Source: Streptomyces sp. WM4235 | GTDB taxonomy: Bacteria > Actinomycetota > Actinomycetes > Streptomycetales > Streptomycetaceae | DNA length: 64,000 nt | Reading direction: 5' to 3' | NCBI RefSeq assembly: GCF_001279725.1 | Contig: NZ_LGDE01000192.1 | Location: 9,286-73,285 of the forward strand | Notes under the pieces: model-generated | The model's database searches: none | What the model saw: the letters and a program-made list of their open reading frames with translations, nothing else | Told to the model about the DNA's origin: nothing | Shown: positions 25,223 to 34,480 of the stretch, in pieces | Numbering within the stretch: position 1 is the first letter of the stretch | How the letters are laid out: every line of letters starts with the position of its first letter | Translations under genes and position numbers: made by a program

Positions 25223-25636
25223 TCACCCGTCGCACTCGAACCACACCGTCTTGCCGGTGGCATTCGGTTCGGCGCCCCACCGATCGGTGACGGCGTCGAT
25301 CAGCAGCAGCCCCCGCCCGCCCTCGGCGAGTTCGGGGCCGGGTGGCCCCGCCACCCGGGGGAGCGCGGGGCAGTCGTCCGACACCTCGACCCGCAGACCG
25401 CCGGGCCGGCACAGGATGAGCACGGAGCATCCCCGGCCGGGGACGTGACGCACGACGTTGGCGATCAGCTCGGTGAGCGCCAGTTCGGCGGCATGGGTCA
25501 GCGAGGCCAGACCCCAACTGGCGAGGTACATGCGCAGGATGCGCCGAAGGTGACGGGCGGAGTGCTCACCCACGGTGAACCCCATGCGATAGCTCTCGTC
25601 AACTGTGTTGGTTGAGTACTCAGTTGTGCGATTCAT
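25223..25636 (-). CDS. ATP-binding protein of the RsbW/anti-sigma HATPase type
   Basis: 137 residues. It shows the HATPase_c boxes ELALTELIANVVRHV (N box), VEVSDDCPALPR (G1-like) and GGRGLLLIDAVTDRWG (G2), with a final GKTVWFECD. Such single-domain ATPases in Streptomyces stand beside HTH/DUF397 pairs and are thought to work as regulatory kinases or anti-sigma-like partners. It is divergent from the HTH gene across about 85 bases that hold both promoters. Confidence 0.85.
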   Translation of the reverse strand: MNRTTEYSTNTVDESYRMGFTVGEHSARHLRRILRMYLASWGLASLTHAAELALTELIANVVRHVPGRGCSVLILCRPGGLRVEVSDDCPALPRVAGPPGPELAEGGRGLLLIDAVTDRWGAEPNATGKTVWFECDG

Positions 25637-25720
25637 GAGACCAGCGTGGAGTGATCTGGTTACGCTCGGCTACGGACCGAACCGAACGCCGCACGGCGTG
25701 TACTTGGAGGTGACCGCTCC

Positions 25721-26569
25721 ATGGTCAACATCCGTGATCTCGATCCCAGCGCCTCGGCCCTGGACTACTACGGTTCCGAACTACGCCGCCTGCGGGAAGA
25801 GGCAGGGCTCAAGCAGGGACAGCTGGGGGGCATCCTCTACTGCGCGGGCTCGCTGGTCGGGCAGATCGAGACGGCGCGGAAGGTTCCGACGAGGGGTTTC
25901 TCGGAACGGCTGGACGCCGCGCTCGACACGGGCGGGTTGTTCTCGCGATTGGTGGGGCTGGTGCTGCGGAGCCAGCTCCCGACGTGGTTCCAGCCGTACG
26001 CGGAGATGGAGGCGAAGGCGGCGTACATCTCCACCTTTCAAGCGCAATTGGTCGATGGGCTCCTGCAGACTCCCGAGTACGCGCGGGCGGTACTGGGGGT
26101 GCGTACGGAGGGGGATCTCGACGCGAAGGTGGCCGCCCGTATGGAGCGGCAGCGGATACTCGACCGCGAGAACCCGCCATTGATGTGGGTCGTACTGAGC
26201 GAGGCCGCGTTGTACCAGGAGATCGGCGGCCGGGAGGTCATGCGCAACCAACTGGCGCACCTGTTGGGGCTGCGGGGGCGTGAGTGGGTGCGGGTGCAGA
26301 TCCTGCCGTTCGAGACGGGCGCCCATGCGGGGGTTCTGGGTTCGTTCAATCTGCTGCGGTTCGACGGGGACCCGGATCTCGTCTACACCGAGGACTTCGT
26401 CCAGGGTCATATGACGGCCAATCCGCAAGCTCTCAGGGAGGGTTCGCTCCGTTACGATCACCTTCAGGCCGCTGCTCTCTCCGTGGAGGACTCGGCGGTA
26501 CAAATTGCCCGTGTAATGGAGGAGCGATATGGACAGCACCCAGAACCTGACGGGCGCGCGGTGGCGTAA
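25721..26569 (+). CDS. XRE-type HTH regulator with DUF5753 (WhiJ-like)
   Basis: 282 residues. An N-terminal helix-turn-helix (LRRLREEAGLKQGQLGGIL, GSLVGQIETARKVPTRGFSERLDAAL) precedes a DUF5753 domain with PTWFQPYAEMEAKAAYISTF, the hallmark of Streptomyces WhiJ-family regulators. RBS GGAGG precedes the ATG. It overlaps the following DUF397 gene by 41 bases, so the two are co-translated. These pairs, together with the divergent ATPase, are known to tune development or antibiotic onset in Streptomyces; the target here is unknown. Confidence 0.9.
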   Translation: MVNIRDLDPSASALDYYGSELRRLREEAGLKQGQLGGILYCAGSLVGQIETARKVPTRGFSERLDAALDTGGLFSRLVGLVLRSQLPTWFQPYAEMEAKAAYISTFQAQLVDGLLQTPEYARAVLGVRTEGDLDAKVAARMERQRILDRENPPLMWVVLSEAALYQEIGGREVMRNQLAHLLGLRGREWVRVQILPFETGAHAGVLGSFNLLRFDGDPDLVYTEDFVQGHMTANPQALREGSLRYDHLQAAALSVEDSAVQIARVMEERYGQHPEPDGRAVA

Positions 26570-26786
26570 GTCCTCGTACAGCGGAGACACCGGCGGCGAC
26601 TGCGTCGAATGCACCCCGCTCGGCGGCGACTGGCGCAAGTCCAGCTACAGCGGTGACACCGGTGGCCAGTGCGTCGAGATCGCCGCCCGTCCCCACCTGG
26701 TCGCCGTCCGGGACTCCAAGGACCCGGACGGCCCCGTCTTCACCGTCGCCCCCGAGGCCTTCGCGGAGTTCGTGCGCAGCGTCTGA
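26529..26786 (+). CDS. DUF397 protein with a duplicated WRKSSYSGDTGG motif
   Basis: 85 residues from an ATG preceded by GGAGGAG. DUF397 proteins usually have one WRKSSYS motif followed by CVE and DSKDP. Here the first module is repeated: ARWRKSSYSGDTGGDCVE and DWRKSSYSGDTGGQCVE, then one shared tail VRDSKDPDGPVF and FAEFVRS. The duplication is within the gene and at DNA level the copies are similar, so it looks recent. It overlaps the HTH gene by 41 bases. The likely partner is the WhiJ-like regulator just upstream. Confidence 0.9.
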   Translation: MDSTQNLTGARWRKSSYSGDTGGDCVECTPLGGDWRKSSYSGDTGGQCVEIAARPHLVAVRDSKDPDGPVFTVAPEAFAEFVRSV

Positions 26787-26800
26787 GTCGCCGGCCTCGA

Positions 26801-27751
26801 TTAGCCGGGGAGGGCGCCGGGGTCGACGCCCGTGAGGTCGCGGCTCGCGTCCCACAACCGTGCCGCGACGGTGGTGTCGGCGAGGTGGTCCCACAGCGGT
26901 TCGCGTCGGGGCTCGCCGCGCAGGCCGAAGTGGCGCGGCCCCCAGAGCTGCCCTCCGCGTACGGCCGGGTCGAGCACCGCCCGGACCGCCGGCCACGCGC
27001 CGGCGTGCTTGCCCTGGAGGAGGAGGGCCGAGGGCGCCGCGCCCAGCCGTGCGGCCGTGGTGCGCACGTGGATCGGCGGCCGTGACGGGGTGAGGGAGTC
27101 CAGCGCGCCCCCGGGATGGACGACCACGCTCGCCACCGTGCTGCCGGCGGCGCGCAGGCGGCGGTCGAGTTCGAGGCCGAAGTGCATCTGTGCCAGCTTG
27201 GAGCGCCCGTAGGTCCGCTTGGGCCGGTAGTCCCTCCGGGACTGGAGGTCGTCCAGGTCGAGCCGCTCGGACTTCGCCGCGAAACTGCCCGTGCTGACGA
27301 CGCGGGCCGCAGGGGCGGCCGACAGCAGCGGCATGAGCCACTTGGTCAGGGCGAAGTGCCCGAGGTGGTTCGTGCCGAACATCAGCTCGTGACCGTCGCC
27401 GGTCTCCTCGCGCGGCGGGTCGTCCAGGGCGACCCCGGCGTTGTGGACCACCGCGTCGAGGCGTTCCACTCCCAGGGATCCCACCGACGCTTCGAGCGAC
27501 GCGAGGTCGGCGAGGTCCAGTCGTACGGCCCGCACCCGCGCACCGGGGACCCGGGCGCGGATCGAGGCCGTCGCGGCCTCGGCCCGGGTGGGATTGCGGC
27601 TGCCGAGCAGGACGTCGGCTCCGGTCGCAGACAACTGCTCCGCGACGAAGTACCCGATGCCGGCGTTGCCGCCGGTCACCAGGACGACGCGGCCGGCGGC
27701 GCCGGGCAGCCGTCGGACGTTCCAGGGCGGGGTGGAGGATGCGGACGACAC
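26801..27751 (-). CDS. Short-chain dehydrogenase/reductase (retinol-dehydrogenase-like)
   Basis: 316 residues from a GTG. The NAD(P) motif is VLVTGGNAGIGYFVAEQL, followed by a NAG equivalent (VVHNAGVALDD), the Ser in STGSFAAKSE, and the catalytic YGRSKLAQM (Tyr-x3-Lys). The C-terminal half has HPGGALDS and an extended loop typical of the larger WWOX/retinol-dehydrogenase-like SDRs. The substrate is unknown. Its promoter region is shared with the FadE34-type gene, where the KstR box lies. It could therefore be KstR-influenced, but no site is clearly oriented to it. Confidence 0.85.
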   Translation of the reverse strand: MSSASSTPPWNVRRLPGAAGRVVLVTGGNAGIGYFVAEQLSATGADVLLGSRNPTRAEAATASIRARVPGARVRAVRLDLADLASLEASVGSLGVERLDAVVHNAGVALDDPPREETGDGHELMFGTNHLGHFALTKWLMPLLSAAPAARVVSTGSFAAKSERLDLDDLQSRRDYRPKRTYGRSKLAQMHFGLELDRRLRAAGSTVASVVVHPGGALDSLTPSRPPIHVRTTAARLGAAPSALLLQGKHAGAWPAVRAVLDPAVRGGQLWGPRHFGLRGEPRREPLWDHLADTTVAARLWDASRDLTGVDPGALPG

Positions 27752-27938
27752 GGTGACGGGCTCCCTTGGTGGAGGGCGGCTGCGGCTGCCCCTCGGGCAA
27801 CCCGACCTCCACCGTCGCGCCGGCCACCGACACCTCGCGTGTGCACCACCGACGAACCCGCCGGACGCCCGACATCCCACCGACAAGCCGGGGCGGGCCC
27901 CCTGTGAGGTTCGTCCTGATCCACCGGCCACTCCGTCA

Positions 27939-27955
27939 TCTGACCTTCCGTCAGA
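27939..27955. promoter_or_regulatory. CTGAC-N5-GTCAG palindrome before the FadE34-type gene
   Basis: TCTGACCTTCCGTCAGA has perfect 6-base arms with a 5-base spacer. It abuts the KstR box with one base between, so the two operators could compete or cooperate. Confidence 0.6.
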
Positions 27956-27956
27956 A

Positions 27957-27970
27957 TGGAACGTGTTCTA
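27957..27970. promoter_or_regulatory. KstR operator (perfect) before the FadE34-type gene
   Basis: TGGAACGTGTTCTA matches TNNAACNNGTTNNA at every defined position. It lies about 70 bases before the acyl-CoA dehydrogenase start. Confidence 0.8.
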
Positions 27971-28037
27971 CTCTGGCCCGCGTTCGGGGGGACGACCGGC
28001 GCCGGCCGGAAGCGTCGGAGAGGCGGCAGGGAACCGT

Positions 28038-30185
28038 ATGGGCATCGGAATCACGCGGGAACACCAGGAGTTGGCCGAGGCCGTGCGCGGCTGGGCGGCG
28101 CGCACCGTGCCCCCCGAGGAGGTGCGCAAACTGCTCGACGGCCCGCCCAGGACCGGGGTGCGGCCCGCGTACTGGGACGCGCTCGCCGCCGCCGGACTGC
28201 TCGCACCCCACCTGGAGGGCGGCAACCTGCTCGACCTCGCCGTCGCCGTGGAGGAGGCCGCCCGGGCCGCCCTTCCCGGCCCCTACCTCGCCGGCGCCCT
28301 CGCCTCCGCCCTGCTGGACCGGGCCGGGGCGGACGACCTGGCCGCCGCCCTCGCCGACGGCACCCGCGTCGGGGCCGTCGCGCTGGGCCCCGGCAGCCTG
28401 ACCGCCGTCGCCGTCGAGGGCGGCGGCCACCTCCTCGACGGCCTCGCGCCGCCCGTGCTCGGCGCCGGGGAGGCCGACCTCGTCCTGCTCGCCGCCGAGG
28501 CGGCCCACGGCACCTGCTGGTTCGCCGTGGACACCGCCGGCCTGGACATCCGCACCCACGAGAGCGCCGACCCGACCCGGCCCACGGCCGAGGTGCGCGC
28601 ACGCGCGATCACCGTGCCGCCCGGCCGCCTCCTCGCCCTCGACGCCGCCCTGGTCCGGGACCTGGCCTGCGTCCTGTTCGCCGCCGACGCCTGCGGCACC
28701 GCCGCCTGGGCGGTCCACACCGCCGCCGACTACGCGAAGACGCGCGAGCAGTTCGGCCGGCCCATCGGCCGGTTCCAGGGCGTCAAGCACCTGTGCGCCG
28801 ACATGCTGGTACGCCTCGAACAGGCCCGCGCCCTGGTCTGGGACGCCGCCCGGGCGACGGACGAACCGGCCGAGGTGCGCTCCCTGGTGGCCGCGCTGGC
28901 CGCCGCCACCGCCCTCGACGCCGCCTACTCCTGCGCCAAGGACTGCATCCAGGTCCTCGGCGGCATCGGCTTCACCTGGGAACACGACGCGCACATCCAC
29001 CTGCGCCGGGCCGTCGTCGCCCGGCAACTGCTCGGCGCCGGCGACGGCCACCGGTTACGGGCCGTACGCCTCGCGGCCGGCGGGGCACGCCGCGAACTGC
29101 GCCTCGAACTCCCCGCGCGGGCCGAGGACCACCGCGCGAAGGCCCGCGCCGCCATCGAGGACGCGCACGGGCTCGACCCGGCCGCCGCCCGCCGGATCCT
29201 GGCGCCCACCGGATACGCGGCCCCCCACCTCCCGCCGCCGTACGGACTCGGCGCCGGCCCCGTCGAACAGCTCGTCGTCCAGCAGGAGATGGCGACGGCC
29301 GGCGTCAAGGTCGCCGACCTCGGCATCGCCACCTGGGTCGTGCCCTCGCTGCTCGCCCACGGAACGCCCGCGCAGCAGGACGCCTACGTGCCGGCGACCC
29401 TGCGCGGGGACCTCACCTGGTGCCAGCTCTTCTCCGAACCGGGCGCCGGCTCCGACCTGGCCTCGCTGCGCACCAGGGCCGAACGGACCGCCGACGGCTC
29501 GTGGAGGGTCAACGGACAGAAGGTGTGGACGAGTTCCGCGCACACCGCCGACTTCGGGATCCTGCTCGCCCGCACCGATCCGACCGCGCCCAAGCACAAG
29601 GGCCTCGGCTACTTCGTCATCGACATGACCACCCCCGGCATCGACGTCCGGCCGCTCAAGGAGATCACCGGCGAGGCCCTCTTCAACGAGGTCTTCCTCG
29701 ACGACGTGCTGCTGCCCGCCGACGCGCTGGTCGGCGCGGTCGACGGAGGCTGGAAGGTGGCCCGCGACACCCTCGGCAACGAACGCGTACACATGGCCGA
29801 CCAGATGACCTTCGACACCGGCCTGGAGGCGCTGATCACACACTCCGCCGCACTCGACGGCTCGTACCGCGCCCGGATCGGCGCCCTCGCCGCCGAGGCC
29901 CACGCGCTCGCCTGCATCGGCCTGCGGACCACCCTCCGGCAGGTCTCGGGAGCGGAACCCGGCGCGGGCGCGTCCGTACGCAAACTCGTACAGACCCCCC
30001 ACCAGCAGAAGACCGCCGAACTCGCCCTGGAGCTCCTGGGCCCGGCCGGCGCGGTGCGCGAGGGGGCCGGGGAGCGGGCGGTGCACGGGATGCTCATGTC
30101 CCGCTGCCTGACCATCGCCGGAGGCACCACACAGGTCCAGCTCAACGTCGTCGCCGAGCGGATTCTCGGCCTTCCCAGGGACTGA
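28038..30185 (+). CDS. fadE34: Two-domain acyl-CoA dehydrogenase, FadE34/ChsE3 type
   Basis: 715 residues, against about 711 for mycobacterial FadE34, the single-chain steroid acyl-CoA dehydrogenase. The N-terminus [17 protein letters not shown] is like it. Domain 1 (about 1-345) includes [20 protein letters not shown] and [19 protein letters not shown], where the Glu in WEHD is the usual catalytic region. Domain 2 (about 360-715) begins with the flavin-binding [20 protein letters not shown] and [15 protein letters not shown] sequence, then ends with [23 protein letters not shown]. It should introduce the double bond into steroid side-chain CoA esters. It starts a two-gene unit with a thiolase and has a perfect KstR box in its promoter. 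Confidence 0.85.
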   Translation: MGIGITREHQELAEAVRGWAARTVPPEEVRKLLDGPPRTGVRPAYWDALAAAGLLAPHLEGGNLLDLAVAVEEAARAALPGPYLAGALASALLDRAGADDLAAALADGTRVGAVALGPGSLTAVAVEGGGHLLDGLAPPVLGAGEADLVLLAAEAAHGTCWFAVDTAGLDIRTHESADPTRPTAEVRARAITVPPGRLLALDAALVRDLACVLFAADACGTAAWAVHTAADYAKTREQFGRPIGRFQGVKHLCADMLVRLEQARALVWDAARATDEPAEVRSLVAALAAATALDAAYSCAKDCIQVLGGIGFTWEHDAHIHLRRAVVARQLLGAGDGHRLRAVRLAAGGARRELRLELPARAEDHRAKARAAIEDAHGLDPAAARRILAPTGYAAPHLPPPYGLGAGPVEQLVVQQEMATAGVKVADLGIATWVVPSLLAHGTPAQQDAYVPATLRGDLTWCQLFSEPGAGSDLASLRTRAERTADGSWRVNGQKVWTSSAHTADFGILLARTDPTAPKHKGLGYFVIDMTTPGIDVRPLKEITGEALFNEVFLDDVLLPADALVGAVDGGWKVARDTLGNERVHMADQMTFDTGLEALITHSAALDGSYRARIGALAAEAHALACIGLRTTLRQVSGAEPGAGASVRKLVQTPHQQKTAELALELLGPAGAVREGAGERAVHGMLMSRCLTIAGGTTQVQLNVVAERILGLPRD

Positions 30186-30204
30186 CCGAAGGGCGGTAGG
30201 GCAC

Positions 30205-31410
30205 ATGAAGTCGTACATCGTGGGCGTCGGCATGACGAAGTTCGAGAAGCCGGAGTCGAGGGACTGGCAGTACTGGGACATGGTGCGCGAGGCCGGAACC
30301 GCGGCACTGGCCGACGCCGGCATCGGATACGACCTGGTGGAACAGGTGCCGGTGGGCTACTGCTTCCAGGCCTCCACCGCAGGCCAGCGCGCCGCGTACG
30401 AACTGGGGCTGAGCGGGGTCCCCGTCTACAACGTCAACAACAACTGCGCGACCGGCGCCACCGCGCTCATGATGGCCCGGCAGTTCGTCGAGGGCGGCAT
30501 CAACGACTGCGTGCTCGCGCTCGGCTTCGAGAAGATGAAGCGGGGCGCGCTCGGCGGCGGAGCCGACGGCGGCGACTTCGCGACCTCACCCGTCGCCCGG
30601 CACTACGGGATCATGGCCGGCGGGCACGGCTTCGAGATGTCCCCGCCCACCGCGCAGATCTTCGGGAACGCGGCCCGCGAGCACGCGGAGCGGTACGGCA
30701 CCACGGCCGCGCAACTCGCGGCGGTCGGCGAGAAGAACCACCGGCACTCGGCGAACAACCCCCACGCCCAGTTCCAGGACGTGTACACGATCGAGGAGAT
30801 CCTCGCGGCCAAGACCATCCACGAACCGCTGACGAAACTCCAGTGCTCGCCGACCTCCGACGGGGCCGCGGCGGCCCTGGTGGTGTCGGAACGGTTCGTC
30901 GTCGCCCACGGCCTCCACGACAAGGCGGTCGAGATCGTCGGCCAGTCGATGACGACGGACACCGTCGAATCCTTCGCGTCGGGATCCTGCATCGACGTCG
31001 TCGGCAAGCCGATGTCGGCGGCGGCCGGCCGGGCCGCCTTCGAGACGTCGGGTCTCGGCATCGAGGACGTGGACGTCATCGAACTGCACGACTGCTTCTC
31101 GATCAACGAACTGCTGACCTACGAGGCGCTCGGCATGTGCGCGGAAGGCGCCTCGGGCAAACTCGTGGAGAGCGGGGCCACCACCCACGGCGGCCGGTGG
31201 GTGGTCAACCCCTCCGGCGGCCTGATCTCCAAGGGGCACCCGCTCGGGGCGACGGGCCTCGCGCAGGCGGCGGAACTGGTGTGGCAACTGCGCGGCGAGG
31301 CGGGACCCCGGCAGGTCGCCGGAGCCCGCGTCGGCCTCGCCCACAACATCGGGCTGGGCGGCGCGGCGGTGGTGACCCTGCTGCGCCGCGACACCCCGCC
31401 GTCGAAGTAG
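30205..31410 (+). CDS. SCP-x-type thiolase / lipid-transfer protein homologue
   Basis: 401 residues. The start [16 protein letters not shown] is typical of the SCP-x thiolase group that includes the mycobacterial Ltp proteins. The nucleophile is in [11 protein letters not shown] (Cys81), the histidine motif is [10 protein letters not shown] and the general base region is [14 protein letters not shown]. All catalytic elements are present, so it is likely an active thiolase or retro-aldolase-type enzyme acting on steroid-CoA, as the Ltp proteins do. It follows fadE34 by 19 bases with GAAGGGCGGT ahead of the ATG, so both share the KstR promoter. Which Ltp it equals cannot be decided. Confidence 0.85.
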   Translation: MKSYIVGVGMTKFEKPESRDWQYWDMVREAGTAALADAGIGYDLVEQVPVGYCFQASTAGQRAAYELGLSGVPVYNVNNNCATGATALMMARQFVEGGINDCVLALGFEKMKRGALGGGADGGDFATSPVARHYGIMAGGHGFEMSPPTAQIFGNAAREHAERYGTTAAQLAAVGEKNHRHSANNPHAQFQDVYTIEEILAAKTIHEPLTKLQCSPTSDGAAAALVVSERFVVAHGLHDKAVEIVGQSMTTDTVESFASGSCIDVVGKPMSAAAGRAAFETSGLGIEDVDVIELHDCFSINELLTYEALGMCAEGASGKLVESGATTHGGRWVVNPSGGLISKGHPLGATGLAQAAELVWQLRGEAGPRQVAGARVGLAHNIGLGGAAVVTLLRRDTPPSK

Positions 31411-31530
31411 CGCCGGTCAGGGTGGTGTTCGGGCGGACGGGATCCGGGTACTCGTACAACTTTTCGCCCTCTCAGGAGTCAGACGGGTGTGGCGCACAGT
31501 GCGCCTGGTGCCTTTGAGGGAGAAGTGAAC

Positions 31531-33738
31531 GTGGCTCACGCCCGCTCGACCCGGCGGCGGATCCTCGCCGCCACCACCACCGTTCTCGCCGTCACGCTCG
31601 GCGCGGGCGCGCTGTCCGCCCCGGCGCACGCCGCCACCACCCCGGTGGGCGCGGCGAAGACGACGAAGGCGCCCGCGGCGAAGACCGCCGCCGACGTCAT
31701 CGGCTTTCCGAAGAACTCCAAGCTGCTCGACGCCGGCCTGACCGGCTTCCTGACGCGGGAGGAAGGGACCTTCGACAAGCGCTGGACGCGCTACTCGAAC
31801 GGTGCCTCGCAGGGCTACGGCTCCACCACCGTCCTGCGGTCCTCGAAGACCGCGGACTACCTGGTCTTTCCCATGCACTATCAGGTCACGCTCCGGAACC
31901 TGAGCACGATGTCCGTGCTCGACGTACCCGTCGGATCGGCCGGCAACGGCGCCACGTACGCCGGTTCGGCGGCCGACGCCGTCTTCACGACGTCCTCGGA
32001 CGGCACCGTGCTGCGCAAGCACACGCACCCCACCGAGGGCAACGGCACCGTGACCGTGACCGGCCTCCCGGCCGGCGCGAGCGCCATCGCGGTCACCCCG
32101 GGCACCCCGGAGGACGCCCTGGTCACCTTCACCGTCGGCACGGCCGCGAAGTGGGGCCTGCTCGACCTCGCCACGGGCGTCGTCGACGAGATCCAGGACC
32201 GGACGCCGGGCTCCGCCGGCGGCGACGTCGCCGTCTCGCGGACACACCTCGCCTGGACCGAGGGCGACTCCACCGACAAGCCGGCGGTGTTCCTCAAGGA
32301 GCGGGCCACCGGCACCGTCCGCGAGATCCCCGTCGAGGACGCCTGGTCCAGCGACCTCCGGATCGGCCTGGTCGGCAGCCGGCTGGTGTACGGCGAGGCG
32401 GGCGGCCTCTCCAACGGCGACACGAACCCGCTGTACGCCCTCACCGCGTACGACCCGGCCACCGGCACGAAGGTGAAGCTGCTCGACCACCTCACCTCCT
32501 CCGCGGCCGCCCCCGACGGCCTGTACGTCCGCGGCGGCACCGTCGACCGGGGCGAGGGCCTCTACAAGATCGTGACCGGTGCGGACGGAACACCGACCGT
32601 CACCCTGGTGGCGAGCACCGGCGAGCCCACCAAGGTCGTCATCACCGAGAACAGGGTCCCCGCCGTCGTCGACCTCGACCAGAACGGCGGGGAGATCCAC
32701 CTCGGTTGGGGGCTGTCCCGGAGCACCGTCGAGGCGGACCTCACCCTGCGCCACGTCCGGACCGGCCTGACCCGCGAACTCTCGATCAGGCACCCGAACA
32801 CCCCGGACGCGACGTTCCGCTGGGACGGCACGATCGGACCGGACCACGCGAGCGCCCACAACGGGCAGTACACCTGGGAGTTGAAGGTCCGACCGCTCAA
32901 CGGCATCGGCCCGGCCACCTCCGCCTCCGGCACGTTCGCCGTCACCCGCAAGACCGCGCCGCACGACTTCGACGACAACGGCAGCACGGACGTGCTCTCC
33001 CGTGACAGCTCCGGTCGGCTGTGGCGCAGCGACACCACCTTCTTCAAGGAGTTCGGACAGCTGACGGCCCAGCCGCGCCAATCGCTCGGCGCCGGCTGGG
33101 ACGCCTTCGACCGGATCGAGGCGACGGGGGACCTCGACGGCTCGGCGTTCGGCGACCTCGTGGCCCGGGACAAGACCGGCGTGCTGTGGCTCTACCCCGG
33201 CACGGGCCGAGGCGGATTCGCCAATCGCGTCAAGGTCGGCGGGGGCTGGCAGATCTACGACAAGATCGCCGGCGGCAGCGACCTGAACGGGGACGGACGC
33301 GCCGACCTGCTCGCCACTGACACCGCCGGGGCGCTCTGGCTCTACAAGGGCACCGGCTCCGCCACCACTCCGTTCGCCGCGAAGACCAAGCTCGGCGAGG
33401 GCTGGGGGATCTACAACGAACTCACGGCCGTCGGCGACATCGCGGACACCCCGGCGGGCGACCTCCTCGCCCGGGACAAGGCCGGCGTCCTGTGGCTGTA
33501 CGCCGGCAAGGGCGACGGGACCTTCGCGCCCCGCACGAAGCTCGGCGCCGGCTGGAACGAGTACGGCTCGCTCGTCGGCATCGGCGACGGCGACCGCGAC
33601 GGCCGCCCCGACCTCCTCGCCTCCGGCACGGCGGCGCAGTACCTCTACGGGGGCACGGGGAACCTGAACGCGCCCCTGCGGGGCAGGCAGCTCGCCTCCC
33701 TGCCGTACGTGAACGACCCGGGCAACCTCATCGCCTGA
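31531..33738 (+). CDS. Secreted FG-GAP/VCBS repeat protein
   Basis: 735 residues from a GTG eight bases after a GAGGGAG ribosome site. The signal peptide (RILAATTTVLAVTLGAGALS, cleavage after AHA) precedes a beta-rich middle and, from about residue 480, FG-GAP-like repeats: DFDDNGSTDVLSRDSSG, LDGSAFGDLVARDKTGVLWL, LNGDGRADLLATDTAGALWL, TPAGDLLARDKAGVLWLYAG and GDRDGRPDLLASGT. Each has a calcium-loop-like DxDxDG or variant. Such proteins act outside the cell, often in sugar binding or surface display; no enzyme motif is visible. A strong terminator follows. It is next to the steroid genes but has its own promoter. Confidence 0.85.
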   Translation: MAHARSTRRRILAATTTVLAVTLGAGALSAPAHAATTPVGAAKTTKAPAAKTAADVIGFPKNSKLLDAGLTGFLTREEGTFDKRWTRYSNGASQGYGSTTVLRSSKTADYLVFPMHYQVTLRNLSTMSVLDVPVGSAGNGATYAGSAADAVFTTSSDGTVLRKHTHPTEGNGTVTVTGLPAGASAIAVTPGTPEDALVTFTVGTAAKWGLLDLATGVVDEIQDRTPGSAGGDVAVSRTHLAWTEGDSTDKPAVFLKERATGTVREIPVEDAWSSDLRIGLVGSRLVYGEAGGLSNGDTNPLYALTAYDPATGTKVKLLDHLTSSAAAPDGLYVRGGTVDRGEGLYKIVTGADGTPTVTLVASTGEPTKVVITENRVPAVVDLDQNGGEIHLGWGLSRSTVEADLTLRHVRTGLTRELSIRHPNTPDATFRWDGTIGPDHASAHNGQYTWELKVRPLNGIGPATSASGTFAVTRKTAPHDFDDNGSTDVLSRDSSGRLWRSDTTFFKEFGQLTAQPRQSLGAGWDAFDRIEATGDLDGSAFGDLVARDKTGVLWLYPGTGRGGFANRVKVGGGWQIYDKIAGGSDLNGDGRADLLATDTAGALWLYKGTGSATTPFAAKTKLGEGWGIYNELTAVGDIADTPAGDLLARDKAGVLWLYAGKGDGTFAPRTKLGAGWNEYGSLVGIGDGDRDGRPDLLASGTAAQYLYGGTGNLNAPLRGRQLASLPYVNDPGNLIA

Positions 33739-33754
33739 CGGCCCCGCCCGACCC

Positions 33755-33800
33755 GACCGCCCCGACCGCGCCCCCACTCCGGGGCGCGGTCGGGGCGGTC
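33755..33800 (+). terminator. Strong terminator after the FG-GAP protein
   Basis: A perfect 20-bp stem: GACCGCCCCGACCGCGCCCC (33755-33774) pairs with the sequence at 33781-33800 around a CACTCC loop. Confidence 0.9.
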
Positions 33801-33833
33801 CGCGTTCCGGGGGCGGGGACCGGGGGCGAGCCG

Positions 33834-34193
33834 CTACGGACCCGCCAGGGCCGGGTCCACGACCGTCTCCCCCCGCGAGGCGCGGCGGACGGACTCCGCC
33901 AGGTCATCGATCGGGCCGTCCCGCAGGATCAGCCCCGCCGCCCCCGCGGCCAGGGCTGCGTCGCGCAGCCCCGGATGCGCCGAACCCGTCATCAGCAGGA
34001 CGGCGCACTCCGGGTCGTCGGCCAGCAGGGCCGGCACCGTGTCCAGTTCCTCGACCAGGGCCACCGCGGGGCGGCTCATCGTCGAGGCCACCACGTCGAT
34101 GTCCGGTTCCAGGCCGAGCCGCAGCGCCAGGGCCGGGTTCGGCGGGTCCAGCAGCACCCGCAGGGATCGGGCGGGTCGGGAGGCAACGGGCAT
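33834..34193 (-). CDS. Stand-alone receiver-like (pseudo-receiver) domain protein
   Basis: 119 residues from an ATG in MPVASRPARSLRVLLDPP. The fold resembles a response-regulator receiver: VVASTMSRPAVALVEEL, AVLLMTGSAHPGLRDAALAAGAAGLILRDG (the beta4-alpha4-beta5 strip) and DLAESVRRASRGETVVDPALAG. The Asp cluster of the phosphorylation site is not evident at the usual positions (DPPNPALA in place of DDH, and EELDTVPALL in place of the D-x-x-M-P region). There is no DNA-binding domain. It may be a truncated LuxR-type response regulator or a protein-interaction module. A longer frame upstream (to 34262) lacks coding character. Confidence 0.6.
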   Translation of the reverse strand: MPVASRPARSLRVLLDPPNPALALRLGLEPDIDVVASTMSRPAVALVEELDTVPALLADDPECAVLLMTGSAHPGLRDAALAAGAAGLILRDGPIDDLAESVRRASRGETVVDPALAGP

Positions 34194-34347
34194 TTCGTCC
34201 ACCCTGTCAGAGTAGGCCCCCCGCGCCGCCGGGGCAGGACTTCCCTCCTGCCGGGGCGGCACTTCCGTCCCGCCGAAAGAGGATCTGACGTGAAGTCAGG
34301 AGTCTTCCCAAGTGCTGGGCCGTGCGTTATACATTCCTTCACCGACC

Positions 34348-34363
34348 CTAGAACGCGTTCTAG
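34348..34363. promoter_or_regulatory. KstR operator (perfect palindrome) before the chsH3-adh-hsd4A operon
   Basis: CTAGAACGCGTTCTAG is a fully symmetric match to the KstR consensus (TAGAACGCGTTCTA is 14/14). It is about 120 bases before the MaoC hydratase start and is the best site in the window. Confidence 0.85.
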
Positions 34364-34480
34364 AACGAGTCGCGGAGTCGGTCCCGCATACGGCCTCGGT
34401 GCGACCGACGGTGCGGACGGCCGCACCGAGGTCTTCCACTCGGTGGAAGCACGAACCACACACAAGGAGCAGCGTCCTCA

